Origin: Macrotrachela quadricornifera
Lineage: Eukaryota; Rotifera; Eurotatoria; Philodinida; Philodinidae
Reading direction: 5' to 3'
Assembly (NCBI GenBank): GCA_022393335.1
Contig: JAJEKB010020966.1
Span: 152,902 to 216,901 of the forward strand
DNA length: 64,000 nucleotides
Made by a program: the position numbers and the translations under genes. Below, one piece after another: positions 35,804-47,000 of the stretch (the first letter of the stretch is position 1; each line of letters starts with the position of its first letter). The notes under the pieces were generated by a model. It had not been told where the DNA came from and made no database searches. It saw only the letters and a program-made list of their open reading frames with translations.

Positions 35804-36911
35804 TGAAAGATCCATTTTGAAGTTGTTCTCGTCGTCGAATTTTTTCTGACATAAATGATTGGACAAAGAAAGAAATGAACGATAATCTGTAGGAGTGCAG
35901 TCTGGAGAATAAGGCGGATGTGGAACGGTAACCCATTCAAGCTTCAATAATTTTTAGCGCGTCGACTTTGCAACATGGGATCGCGTATTTCCTTGCAAGA
36001 AGTAAATTCGATCCTGTTTTTTCCTTGAGTTTTTATACAAGCCGATCCAGTTGTTGACAATAGAGATCAGCAGTGATGGTGCAACCATTTAGGGAAAGTT
36101 CCAAATAAATAATTCCTTTGACACTCCATCATACATAATTGCAATGAGATATTATTAATTCCATACAAATGTGAACCCTATGTTGGAGCTGATGCGGTGA
36201 CAACTCAAGTGGTAAATAAACTCCGTATTTTCACGTTTTTTCTAATTCGTGCAGATATGCTTCCACTGTAATATGTGAGCACCCAAGTCACTCTGCTAAA
36301 CACCGTGTAGTCAATCGAGGATCTTCTTCGATAAGCTGCTTTAACACTTCCATATTCACTTGTAGTAGTCTTTCGGTGTGAGGTAAATCGTCGAGTTTGA
36401 AGTTACCGTTCTTGAAGTAATAGAATCAATGCTGCACTCTACAGGTGAAGAGTACATTCTTGCCCACGGTGCCACATATGTTGCTTGCTGATTTCGTTGC
36501 TTTGCGACCTAAATGGAATTCATGAAGCAGAAGCACTCAGATCTCTCTACGAGATATTTTCGTTTCTAATTCGATATCAACATCCATGTCTGCTGTTTTA
36601 TTATTGTTCAAAGGATATTCATATCCCCTTTATATATCCTTAGTATGAAAACTTCTAGAACATTCTCAACCGTTCTCGGAAACTTTCGCAAGAAAACGCA
36701 AGGAATTTCTTACCAACCCAATAGTTTTAATAATTAAACGGTCAAACACTAACATATAATAGGAATTTTCAAATTCTTCTCCAAAACAATACAGGATTAA
36801 ATGAAATTCTTATCGAAGAAGCTGAAAAGTAAAAACAATTTTTTTTCGCTTTGTTAAAAAATAACAAGTACACAATCATAATCGATCTAAAAACTCTCGA
36901 ATTTGTTCGTT

Positions 36912-37905
36912 TTACTTGAGACACTTCAAAAGTAGTGACAGTGACATTTCATTGGATTCATGTATACATCGTATACAAGAACAATCGAAGAAAAATTCTT
37001 CTTTCAATTTTTGTTTTCTTCTTTGACTTTGAATAATTTCTTGTTTATTTTCATAAAGTTTTCTATCTTTTTCTAAATAATTATAACAAAGTTCTTCACC
37101 CTGTTTTTATTGAACGTGCTGCAAAATAAACAAAATTACCAACATGAAGATTGTTTTGATCGTGTTGAACAGGAAAATGTGCTAAATTTGGTGAACATGA
37201 ATGACTAATGAAAGCAGCAGATAGATAAATTCCTGTTGCATACATTCGAGGACGTGAAGTGTATTTCCTTCTAATTTAAATTTAGTATGAAATAATGCAT
37301 TGATTTCTTCAATAAAAACAAGAATAAATACTTTTCGTAATAAATTTTTTATTGATTTTTGATGGTTTTAATGGATTTATTTCAAGAAATCATTAATCAA
37401 AATCATGAATATGAACTTTTTCAATATCTTCACTATTCGAAAGAAATTTCGTTAAAATATATTCTGTTAATAATTTTGCAATCAATTCAAATTCATTTTT
37501 CTTTTCCTTTGTAAGTTTATGAATATGTGATAAAGATAACCAAATTTCATCAATACACTTTCGATTCAAATTTTCTAAAAGATCTTTGAATCTTTGAGTA
37601 AGGATACCCATAACTAATCGAGTATAATTAACCACTTCATCATTAAAACCTGAATTTGCTAATTGAAAGATTTTTTCAAGAAATGAACATTCATACTGAT
37701 GATATTCATTCCATTATTTTTCTTTACATTGATTTGAACAATAATTAACATAATGACATTTTTGTCGACATTTAATTCTTTCTTTTATTGATATTAACAG
37801 ATAATTTGCACAGATTTGGTCTTTGCAAGTTAAATATGGAACAAGAACATAAGGTTTCGATATAAAAACAATATCTTCTTGTGATAGATCTTCATTTGTA
37901 ATCAT
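36912..37905 (-). pseudogene. SMYD (SET and MYND domain) methyltransferase pseudogene
   Basis: The minus strand encodes a SMYD-like order: EDIVFISKPYVLVP; a MYND zinc finger, KCHYVNYCSNQCKEK, an in-frame TAA, then WNEYHQYEC; helical linker with YTRLVMGILTQRFKDLLE; stops near 37390; then in shifted frames ATGIYLSAAFISHSCSPNLA (the SET N-H-S-C-x-P-N motif) near 37170-37240, HVGNFVYFAARSIKTG, a frameshift at about 37105, EELCYNYLEKDRKLYENKQ, and the post-SET FFFDCSCIRC ending at TAA 36912. Functional SMYD proteins methylate lysines. The nonsense codon inside the finger plus at least two frameshifts indicate loss of function. The upstream start is uncertain. Much of the sequence is still readable, so decay is recent. 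Confidence 0.72.
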
Positions 37906-38199
37906 ATACTGTTCTTTTTCTTCTTAAAAAATAATATCAAATTTATTCTTATTCATTGAGAGGGATGTTTCTCCAAACAAAACTTGTTGTGCCTTGTGTA
38001 TAGAGAAAACGAATGAAAAGATAAAAAGTGTTTTTATTTGATAAACTTATAAGATAAGAATCTCACTCAAAACCACATCTTCACACTAAGACAGAACTTT
38101 CAGTTCCTCTAGATTTGATAAATATAGTGATGGACAAAAAGTTATTGTGAGAAACAAAAATAGTTTTTGTGTAAATATGTATTGTTTATCGTCACAACA

Positions 38200-38808
38200 C
38201 TAATAGCGCGGTCGACCATACGAATTCACCATACGTAATGCTTTGTCGTAAAATATTTGGCGATCGGTTCGATATTGTTTTATGCATTTGTTATCAATAA
38301 TATCATCATCGTCAACGTCATTATCGATAATACAAATTACTCTTCCAATAACTTCTGCAATGGATGTTTTAGGTGTCCATTTAAAATTTTTGCTGAAAGC
38401 CGGTGAGTCTTGGATTTCTCCATTGTCGAGAATACATGGGTGGTAGATACGATCAACAAAAGTTATGTGGACTTTTTTCAAAGGATACTCTGATGGTAGA
38501 CTAATGCGAATAAGAAATGAAGCACGACAATATGGGTATTTCTTCGGTAGGATTCGACCGTAGATGCACCGTACGTCCATGTCATCAAAACGTACAGGTA
38601 TTGCTGCGTCTTTGAAACATGGGGATGATTCACCGTTACAAAACATCCCTATTGGATAAAAATCAAGTATAAACTTGCCGTCTAATTCCAATCGCTCGAT
38701 GTGTGAGAGTTCACGAAGTAAACGATTATATAAGTGATAACCGGTATAGTCTCCTAAAACAACAGTATACATAAAGATCAACCAAGTATAAAAATAACTA
38801 CTCGTCAT
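38200..38808 (-). CDS. E2-like (UBC-fold) domain without catalytic cysteine
   Basis: The frame to TAG at 38200 encodes a ubiquitin-conjugating-enzyme fold: NRLLRELSHIERLELDGKFI, then GRILPKKYPYCRASFLIRIS, YPLKKVHITFVDRIYHPCI, DNGEIQDSPAFSKNFKWTP, KTSIAEVIGRVICIID. In active E2s the segment after YHPN...G reads I-C-L-D; here it reads IQDSPA and no cysteine is at the active site, so it is probably a UEV-like or dead E2. Two 5' ends are possible. (a) ATG at 38808, adding a hydrophobic 18-residue leader. (b) A splice acceptor TGTTTTAG (ending 38754) joined in phase to the donor at 38940 of the F-box gene immediately upstream, making one 426-residue protein. Option (b) fits the domain start better. 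A long Asp-rich stretch (DNDVDDDD) precedes the C-terminal helix. Confidence 0.68.
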   Translation of the reverse strand: MTSSYFYTWLIFMYTVVLGDYTGYHLYNRLLRELSHIERLELDGKFILDFYPIGMFCNGESSPCFKDAAIPVRFDDMDVRCIYGRILPKKYPYCRASFLIRISLPSEYPLKKVHITFVDRIYHPCILDNGEIQDSPAFSKNFKWTPKTSIAEVIGRVICIIDNDVDDDDIIDNKCIKQYRTDRQIFYDKALRMVNSYGRPRY

Positions 38809-38940
38809 AAGTCTAGTCTGTTTATTTACTTGACCAATACATATATAAATTGAATGACTAAACCTCAAAAAATGTCATGGTTAATTACTTGATTAGTTCA
38901 CTCTCGCCGTTATCCTACTCTTCACCTTAAGAAATGTTAC

Positions 38941-39776
38941 CTGTGGGTTGATTGGTCTGCAGGGCTCCCCAACTAGTAAATCGGGACAGATTAGGACAGA
39001 TAGAACGAATGTATTCACAATCTTGCATCGTTTTCATATCCAAATGTAGACAACGAAGAGAAGATGAACCTGTCCATAACTTGCTTGCTGTGAAAGTTCC
39101 TATTCGAACACCAATAAACGTTCGAAGTCGTGGAAAACCATTTGATAATATCAAATGAACTAAATGATTCACTGTTTCCATATTATAATCGGGAGACACA
39201 CGTTGCACTACATATCGAAAACATTAGGAATTAGATCTTGATTCAAAATTGTGTTAGTCTTATTCAAAGAGAATAGAATACTTAGCGATCTCAAAACAAG
39301 CTTTCTATTCGAATTATCATTCACAATAAGTTTGCTTACACGTATATATCTGTCCTTCAAAACATCTGTGAATATTTTCTTGATGACTTTGATGACCTAC
39401 CGACATGAATATGCAGCCGTTGAAGCAGGGGAAAATATTGTGGGCGAATACTTGCGAATTGTACAGGATTGGCATATCTGATTGTGAGTGAACGCAAATT
39501 CATTAACGGTGAGATATTAACAGATTGTGTACATAAAGTGATCAGCCGACCGATACACATTGGGAAAAGTTTTAAAAGATCGATAGCATCGAAGTCATCA
39601 TCCTTCACTGCATGACTTAAATGCATTGAAGATCGAATAATCGAATCGATGTAGGAATTAACACTCAAGAATGCGGAAATAACCTCTTGCAGTGTAAAAA
39701 AACGAAATACTTGTAACAAAATTTCGACCGGCAAAAATTCGAGAGAATTTGGTGAAGTTGCACTGCAGTCATCCAT
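38941..39776 (-). CDS. F-box/LRR-like protein, probably continuing into the E2-like domain
   Basis: ATG at 39776. Residues 12-50 are an F-box (LEFLPVEILLQVFRFFTLQE). Three exons restore one frame: 39776-39401, 39365-39282 and 39207-38941, with GT-AG introns of only 35 bp (GTAGGT...CACAG) and 74 bp (GTATTC...ATGTAG, with a CTAAC branch-like motif). The rest reads as irregular leucine-rich repeats: NLRSLTIRY, LLQRLHIHV, RKLVLRSL, FPRLRTFIGVRIG, SLRCLHLDM, CPNLSRFTS. The last exon ends in CACAG|GTAACA with one leftover base, which joins in phase to the acceptor of the E2-like exon at 38753. F-box proteins recruit substrates to SCF ubiquitin ligases through Skp1. If the short intron is not real the gene would be a frameshifted pseudogene. 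Confidence 0.65.
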
Positions 39777-40495
39777 AATCTATATATACTGATTTCATGA
39801 GAAGTAGTTGCACAAAAAGCTACGAAAATTTTTCACTTACATTTTATGGTGCGATAGAAAAATGAAGAATGATTACTTCTATTCTCTCTTACGCGCATTC
39901 AGACATCACATGCATTTCTCCTCCTTATAAGACAGCAAACATGCACACTACTTCTTTCTCCGTTCCTTACTTGCTTGATTATGAACAACAGTAGAAGAAA
40001 TGGCATCAATGATTCATCAAAAGAGGTCACCTTACCAGAGTTGAAGGTGTGGATGAGCGCGTGAATTTGAATGGGAGAGTGTTGAATTCGTATCCTCACC
40101 CATATTTCATCCGTCACTAACGCCTTCACACCTTAGAGAATAGATCATTTCACATAATAGAGAGTTGATTTTTAAATCACGAATAGAACAAAATGGTCTC
40201 TATCTGTTGATGAAAGAATCTCTTAAAAAGGACCTATTATTTAGAAAAAAGTATAAGCGAAAATGCCGGAAGCTCTGTGGTCATGATCGGAATTACCCTA
40301 AATGGTGTAAATCGAATCATTCAGCTAAAATAGCTGAAGATTATCTGTGGGATCTGAAAATATTTCCGCAAATAAATAAACCATTCTAAGACACTGAACA
40401 AAACTTTGAGACTATCCTAAATCATGTGAAATTGAATTTGGAGTAATTCGGATCAATAAGCCAAAATCGTTGGGGTAATTCAGACCATTGTAACT

Positions 40496-40665
40496 ATAGC
40501 TCATCATGTTTTATATTATAGGGGCGCCCGTAGGTCTCCATACTGCATCCTATATGGGTACCCATAGGTACTCATGTCTTATCTTATAGCATTATCTATA
40601 GCTCCTCAAATCCTATATTATAGAAATATCCATAGGTCTTCAAATCCTATCTTATGGGAGTACCT
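40496..40665. repeat. 34-bp tandem repeat, five copies
   Basis: Five consecutive units of exactly 34 bp begin at 40496, 40530, 40564, 40598 and 40632, with the loose consensus ATAGGTCTTCAAATCCTATC followed by TTATAGNNNTACCC. They are diverged from each other (roughly 60-75 percent by eye), so this is an old minisatellite, not CRISPR. Confidence 0.75.
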
Positions 40666-41199
40666 ATCAGGCCACCCGATCCGACATTTTGTTATCCTAT
40701 TTTTGATTTTTATCAAATCTTATAGCTGTCATAAAGAATATAAAGTATTTTTAAAAGTTTTATAAAGAAAAAGCTAGGTGAATTTCAATCTGAATAATAT
40801 AAGGCCTTTGACGTATTAGAAGATCCGGGATCTTCTATTGTGTCATTAAAAACTTCGAGCTTGAGGGTGATCTCAGCAACAAATCCTAATTTCAATCCTT
40901 TTTTTAATACAACATCTGTATCAAACGAGTTTATATCATTCATCCCTAACTCATATAATGGAAAGGAAGTGAATAATGTTTTTATTCAAAACAAAATTTG
41001 ATTAGAAAGGTGTCGTTGAAACGAAATAGATAGCGTACCCTAAAGTTTTGGTCGAGTTTATAACAGTACTATTTTTTTGAGTCATACGAACTATCACTGG
41101 TGGTATTTATGGCGTATATAATTATACACTCGGACAAAACTCTCTTCTCTCTATTATTGTTACACTATTATCGATCCCTTGAAATTTATTGTCAAGTAA

Positions 41200-41261
41200 A
41201 ATATGACATAGGAGTTTTATTTTAATATGACAATACACAAATAAAACTCTTATGTCATATC
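41200..41261. repeat. hairpin-forming inverted repeat, about 23-bp arms
   Basis: ATATGACATAGGAGTTTTAT (from 41201) reappears as a reverse complement with one mismatch, ending about 41261, with a 15-base loop. Typical of a small foldback/MITE. Confidence 0.75.
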
Positions 41262-42332
41262 TTATTCAGCAATAAGTGTAATGGAATGTGCAATAGTATA
41301 GAAGGAAAGTGAAACAAGGCTTTCGCCCGAGAGAATAAATAACTTGAAGAACGAAAATAAAAACCTTCTTCTGTGTGAGTTAATATAAATTAGTTGTGTA
41401 TGCTAAGAATTGCTTCTTACAAAATAGAATTGGTTAAAATGAAATGTATCATCAACTTATTTATTAGTTTGTAGCTAATTTGAATCAATGTGATTGTCTT
41501 CAAAGAAACAATTTATAGAAAATGAGTGATTGAATACATATTTACAGTGACTTTTAAATCTTTGATGTCTGTTTCAAAAGCATTTTGGCATGTTTAAGTA
41601 AAATGAAATAAGTTATCAGACATAGGAGGACATTTGATAAAGCACGTACCATTGCATATCTTCAAAGGTATATTTTTTACCCATTGTGAATGAGATCTTC
41701 ATGGTAAGAGCGTGTCAGGGTTGCTAGAAGAAAATGTGTAAAAGATGCAAAATATTGCGTAATGAGTACGGCGTTTTTATTCAAGAGGTTCTTCTTCCAG
41801 AAAGATCAACTAATTAGGGGCTATTTTTTCATCTAATCTACTCAATATTTTTTAGCGAATAATATTGTAGCAAAAGCTAAATAGAAAACTTAGTAGAGAA
41901 TTTCGTGCTCCATCAGAATATATAAACTATCTTTGTAAAAAATCGTCTTCATAATAATTTTAGATTCAAAAATACAGAAGAAGGCAGATTTTCGACACTT
42001 GTCAATATAAAGTATGGCTATCGAAACGCATAATTACTTTTATTAAAATGTTCATTTATCATCAAAATATTTTTACAGAGGCAAAATCAAAACATTGGTT
42101 AAACTTTGAAAGAAGTAATACACACTCAAATCGTTTTTGCAATATATTTTTTCGGTCATATTTTCATCCCTCCCTAATGAGGAAAAAGCAAACTTTTTCA
42201 AGACTTTAGAGATGAGGTTTCCACTAATTTCTCTTACTCTGAAAAAAAGATGTAACTTCTGCCTTATCTTTGGTCCGTATGTCGAGTGCATATATTAAAA
42301 GAATATGATTTTAGTATTTTTATTTAAATGAA

Positions 42333-42842
42333 TTAGTTAGTTTTGAATAATTGTGGAAATGTAACCGTGAACATGAGAAAATTTCCATTTTCAACACCGT
42401 ATTCGTCTAATGTTAAATGATCGATACTTCCACCCAAATATCGTTGATTTATTTTCAATTCATTTTCTCCATCGATTTTTAATGGTTCATCACCTAATAA
42501 ACTAGATTTATTCCATACCATCAATATTTTGCATTTTCCATCTTTAGTTGGAAATGGCATTCCCACATAATTAATTAAATATTGTTTAAGTGTGGAAATT
42601 TTATGATCTTTATGTGCTTCTACTGTTGCTGGAAAATCAGTCGCTGCGTGTCGCACTCTGAATTTTATTCGTTTTTCTATAGATTGACTCATATCTGTAT
42701 CAAATGGAATAGATATGATTGGTTCAGAACCCATGGTTGATGGCAATTGAATTCGAGTTGGATCAGGTGGATCATTATCAGGAAAATTATCCTTGTTACG
42801 ACCGTAATTTTTAGTTGCATTATTTCTAAAGATGTTACCCAT
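42333..42842 (-). CDS. hypothetical protein with ubiquitin-like C-terminal region
   Basis: Single exon from ATG 42842, 169 residues. The first 60 residues are polar and probably disordered (MGNIFRNNATKNYGRN). Residues about 62-165 look ubiquitin-like: a beta strand FRVRHAATDFPATVEAH, a helix KISTLKQYLINYVG, then CKILMVWNKSSLLGD, and the ubiquitin-type ending LTLDEYGVENGNFLMFTVTF, comparable to the L-x-x-Y-x-(I/V)-x-x-G...L pattern. The fold assignment is by pattern only. The MGN start could be N-myristoylated but lacks the favoured Ser/Thr at position 6. No neighbour suggests a role, though it sits 2.5 kb from the F-box/E2-like gene. Confidence 0.55.
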   Translation of the reverse strand: MGNIFRNNATKNYGRNKDNFPDNDPPDPTRIQLPSTMGSEPIISIPFDTDMSQSIEKRIKFRVRHAATDFPATVEAHKDHKISTLKQYLINYVGMPFPTKDGKCKILMVWNKSSLLGDEPLKIDGENELKINQRYLGGSIDHLTLDEYGVENGNFLMFTVTFPQLFKTN

Positions 42843-43140
42843 CTCGTAACGAAAGCTGAATGACGATGTGACAGTATCTGACTGTAAAATGTATACGTGG
42901 CAAATAAGTCACGTTTTTATTCTGTTCTGTTACTTTTTTCTCTTTCTTTCTTCAGTGAGATGACTAATTAACTCTTATGCTATTCTCTAAAAAATAACAT
43001 GTAAAATTGAGAGTGCGATGAGACATATACAAGATGATTAACATTGGCTTAGGTCGAGTTTGACTACGATGTCCTTTCTTTAGACTTCTTCACAAGGTTC
43101 TCAAATTTTTTGGAACTCGTGATCAAGCGTATATATAGAA

Positions 43141-43627
43141 TAGTGTCCTGCACGGGTACGACTTTTTGTACCCGGACCCGACCCGACACTTTTCTTAAAT
43201 ACCCGAACCCGACCCGACCCGACCATCTCACACCCGGACCCGACCCGGATCCGAATAACGGTACCCGGCACCCGACCCGACCCGACCCGGACGAAACTAA
43301 TTGATATCCAAATGTTTTCATGGTGATGCTATCTTCTTGAAACTTTTGTTCCACATGACAAATTATATTATTATTTTAATTGCATCAATAAACAATAATA
43401 AAAATATCATCTAAAATTTCGCAAAAACATCCAGTGAATCAGGCGGTTCAGTATTCAGTTGTTGATGTCAGTAAGCGCCGGGTCGGGTCCGGGTATGACT
43501 TCATACCCGGACCCGACCCGAAAATTTTTTTCTTACCCGATACCCGGCCCGACCCGACAGTTTCATACCCGAACCCGGCTCCGGGTCGGGTCGGGTACCG
43601 GGTACCCGACCCGGTTGCAGGACACTA
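43141..43627. mobile_element. 487-bp non-autonomous hAT-type element with GC-rich subrepeats
   Basis: Terminal inverted repeats TAGTGTCCTGCA at 43141 and TGCAGGACACTA ending at 43627, flanked by a perfect 8-bp target duplication ATATAGAA (43133-43140 and 43628-43635), the hAT hallmark. Inside, the left half is rich in CCCGA/CCCGG units and the right half in both these and GGGTC units, which lets the element fold back; the centre is AT-rich. The GC content contrasts sharply with the surroundings. Short open frames on both strands over these repeats are artefacts. No transposase. The intact target duplication suggests a fairly recent insertion. Confidence 0.9.
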
Positions 43628-43635
43628 ATATAGAA

Positions 43636-44023
43636 GTCTTACAAGCTCTGAAAATTTCACTACATTAAAAAAAAATCACTGATATTCATTCAAGTAGAAT
43701 AGATATTGTGAAATATATCAGTCAGTTATTATATTGCTTCTTCATTGTCATTGAAGATATGTTTAATTTGCATTTATATTTAGAATGGTTTACTCTGAAT
43801 AAAACTCGAGTATTAATAATATTAGTATCCAGGTAATATCGAATAATACTGATGAAGAAATTATTAAATAATGTAAGCATGTATTTATCACAACTGATAA
43901 TTCGAAGGAAATCATTGTGACTATCTATTCAACTACTTATGTTATAGATTCATACAATTAATTTCATTTCATTTAAATAAAAAAATATATACATTCTATT
44001 TAAATAGTTTATTCATCTATTTA
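43636..44023. other. intergenic stretch
   Basis: AT-rich; nothing recognised beyond the 3' region of the Mab-21 fusion gene. Confidence 0.5.
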
Positions 44024-47000
44024 CTATCGAGAAATAATATCATTAATTGTTTCCAATGCATTTTTTACCATTAGAATTCCATGATCATCACGAGGTATAG
44101 TCTTTTCATATAATTCTAATGCTTCCATGTAGTATGGTAATGCTTGTAGATAATCTTTTTTATTAAAATAAACTACTCCATGACTATGTAAACTTTGTAT
44201 TATATATAGATGATTATATTTAAGTGTTTGTTTCCATATATATAATGCTTTTTGATGATAAATTAATGCTTGATCATAATCACCTATATTAACTAATGTT
44301 CGACCGATATTATATAAACTAATACCAATATATACATTATTTTCTGGATAATATATTTGTCTAATTTCTAATGCTTGTTTATGATAATTTAATGCTTCAT
44401 TAAAATTTTTTGTCATATCATAAATATATCCAATATCATGTAAAACAAATGCACTATCTTTAATACGTTCATCACTTACCATTAATCCATATGATATTTG
44501 AGATTTTTCTAATGATAAATTATATTCACCTTTTAAATAATGTATATATCCATAATAATAATAAATAAGTGCATCATCTTCATTTTGTAAATTATCAAAA
44601 TATGTGCTTGTTTTAGATAAAGAATTAATTGTTAATAATAATTCACCTATAAGAATTGGTATTGTTATTCTTTCCATTATTTGTTGTTTTGTAAGAATAT
44701 AATTTTGAATAATTTCATTATCATTATTATTTAAAGATAAATGAGCAATCCATATATTCAAATCATTATCGAAATAAAATGAATCTAGTTGAAATATAGT
44801 ACCTAAATAAAATATAACTTTATTTGAATCAATTGAATTAACATTTATAATTTCAAATCTCATAATAATTTCTTCATTATTTTTTCGTAATATAGTTTCA
44901 ATACATGAACAATTATTCATAACTAAAAAACCATTGAATGTTATTAATTTTCCAATATTATTTGATAATAATTCAAATTGTTTTGTTGTTATTAATGTTG
45001 TATAATAAACTTTGTCAATAATTGAATATGTTGATTTAATATTTAAACAAAGATCATATATAAAAAAAGAAAATAATTTCAATTGTTCTATATCATATGT
45101 ATAAAATGCTTTATTAAGTTGTTTAGATATAAAACAATTTTTAAAATACCATTTATATGCATTGGTAGAATTATATGTTTTTTCAAATTGTTTAATATTT
45201 TCTATTTCTATTGAATTTTTTGAATAATATTCTTTACATTTTTGTATCATAGAAGTTTTAGTTATTGAATAATCATTTGTTAAAAGATTTTTTAATAATA
45301 AATTATAAAAGAATAAAGCTTTATCTTCAGATAATTTAGTATATATTTCAAAGATTTCTTGTGGATTATAAAAACCAAATTTTAAAATTGATTGTTGTTC
45401 AATTTTTAATCGTATTTGTTCAAGTAATAATAATTTTTCTGTATAAATACCAATAATTTTTGAATATTTATTTATTAATAATTCAAAATTATCTTCTTTT
45501 AAAGTATAAATAAAAATTGAATTAATTTGATTAAAATTTTGTAATTTTGATAAAAAATTTTCATCAAATAAACAATCAAAAATAATAATAAAAATTTTTT
45601 CTTCATTAATTGATTGTATATATTTTAATAATTGAGATTTATCAGAATAAAATAAAACATAATCATTTATAGAATGATATATATCTTCTTCAATATTTTC
45701 TCTAGTTAAATTTGGATCATAAATTATCAATGTATTTTGTTCTTTATTAATTAATGATGTATTTGTAGCATAGAAAATAATTTCTTTTGATATAGAAGAT
45801 ATTGTTTCATTCTAGAAAAGAAGAATTTTTTTAATACAGATTATTTTTGAAGTTAAAATGTGCAATTCATATATCTGTTTATTAGTTCTTAAGAAAGAAG
45901 AAAATTACTTGTGATATTATTTGTGATGGTGATGGTTCATGATATTTAATTAAATCATTTAATGTCATATTATCATTTGGAGCATCATATAATAAATTTA
46001 AAAAATTATTTGAAACATGTTGACTATATTGTTGATATATTTGTCGTGTTGTTGAATCTATTTGTGATGGTAAAGAAATATTTTGTAAAAGATTATTTAA
46101 TGGTCCAATTGGATGATCAGTTGTTATTGAACGATGTTGAAATGATGAACGAACATCGGATGATATACCTGTTGGTAATGTATTAAAATATGAAGATGTA
46201 AACATTGGTAACCAAGAAGATATTAATCCATTACGAACCATATTAGATGGTGTAGTTAATTCATTGAGAATATTTTGTACATTAGAAATTTCATATTGAT
46301 TAAAATCTAGATTTTTTTCTTCATCAATCTCGGGTTTTTCCATTATAGATAATATATTTGATAATGTTGTACCTAATGCTGAAAGACAATCAGCAAAATC
46401 AGATATAGAAGAATTTTCTACTTGTTCATCCCATATAGGTGGTAACCAATTTGTATCATCAATATCTAAGAATAAACGTTTAAATATAATCCAATTTTGT
46501 TGTTTATCACCATCAAGTGTTCGTAAAATATTTAATATATGTATACAACCTATAATATCACCATCATCTTGAATATCTAATGATGGACATAACCATTCTT
46601 CTTTTAATAATCTATAATCATTAAGTGCATTTAAAATATCTTTTATTTTTAAATTTCCAATCCAATTTTCTATTGTTTGTCGTTGTTTAGCAATTAATTC
46701 ATCTTGTATAGTGAATATTTCAATGGATACATTTTCATCTAAATTAACATCATTTTGAAGTATATTTATTGCTTTATCTAATGATTCACGTGAACATGAT
46801 TCTAAAAGATTCATATTTTTAATAAAATAATGTTCACATATACCATCATATAATATTTTTGTAATAAATTCTAACCATTTTTGAGCCATAATATGAGCTA
46901 TTATTTGATTATTATCTATATCAATAAATTGATCATTTAAATTGATTAATTCACACATCCATAATACAGTTGTTTTTATAACATATGATGGTATTATAGG

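Larger units (their letters stand above)
34431..36587 (-). pseudogene. mariner transposase pseudogene (SETMAR-type), split by insertion
   Basis: The frame starts with ATG at 36587 (MDVDIELETKISRREI) and continues LLLHEFHLGRKATKSASNIC, then KNGNFKLDDLPHTERLLQVN, LKQLIEEDPRLTTRCLAE and LGCSHITVEAYLHELEKT, the typical two helix-turn-helix modules. The catalytic core is partly deleted: the WSVKGIIYLELSLNGCTITA region and the LFSRL...DY block remain, but the segment with the first catalytic Asp is missing. After the inserted element the C-terminus reads DFFGQKS, stop, DFYERGILSLPKR, stop where the family has Trp, then LVIDSDGLYIVES and TAG at 34431. Several stops and frameshifts. Family call firm. 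Confidence 0.82.
34360..36721 (-). mobile_element. mariner element 1, with nested foldback insertion
   Basis: Termini match as inverted repeats: left TTGGGTTGGTAAGACATTTT at 34360, right (reverse complement) TTGGGTTGGTAAGAAATTCC ending at 36721; about 29 bp with four mismatches by eye. Both ends are flanked by TA (34358-34359 and 36722-36723), the mariner target duplication. The total is 2362 bp, of which 1259 bp is a later insertion, leaving about 1.1 kb, slightly short for a mariner because the central transposase region is deleted. The transposase lies on the minus strand. The element is dead. Confidence 0.88.
39777..42332. other. gene-free stretch with repeats
   Basis: No gene recognised. 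It contains a five-copy 34-bp tandem repeat (40496-40665) and a hairpin element (41200-41261). Confidence 0.5.

Noticed and set aside
40496..40665. CRISPR-like regularly spaced repeat
   Set aside because: Units are contiguous without spacers and diverged; the host is eukaryotic.
43064..43668. Pro/Gly/Arg-rich short frames on both strands
   Set aside because: They translate CCCGA/GGGTC subrepeats of the hAT-type element.
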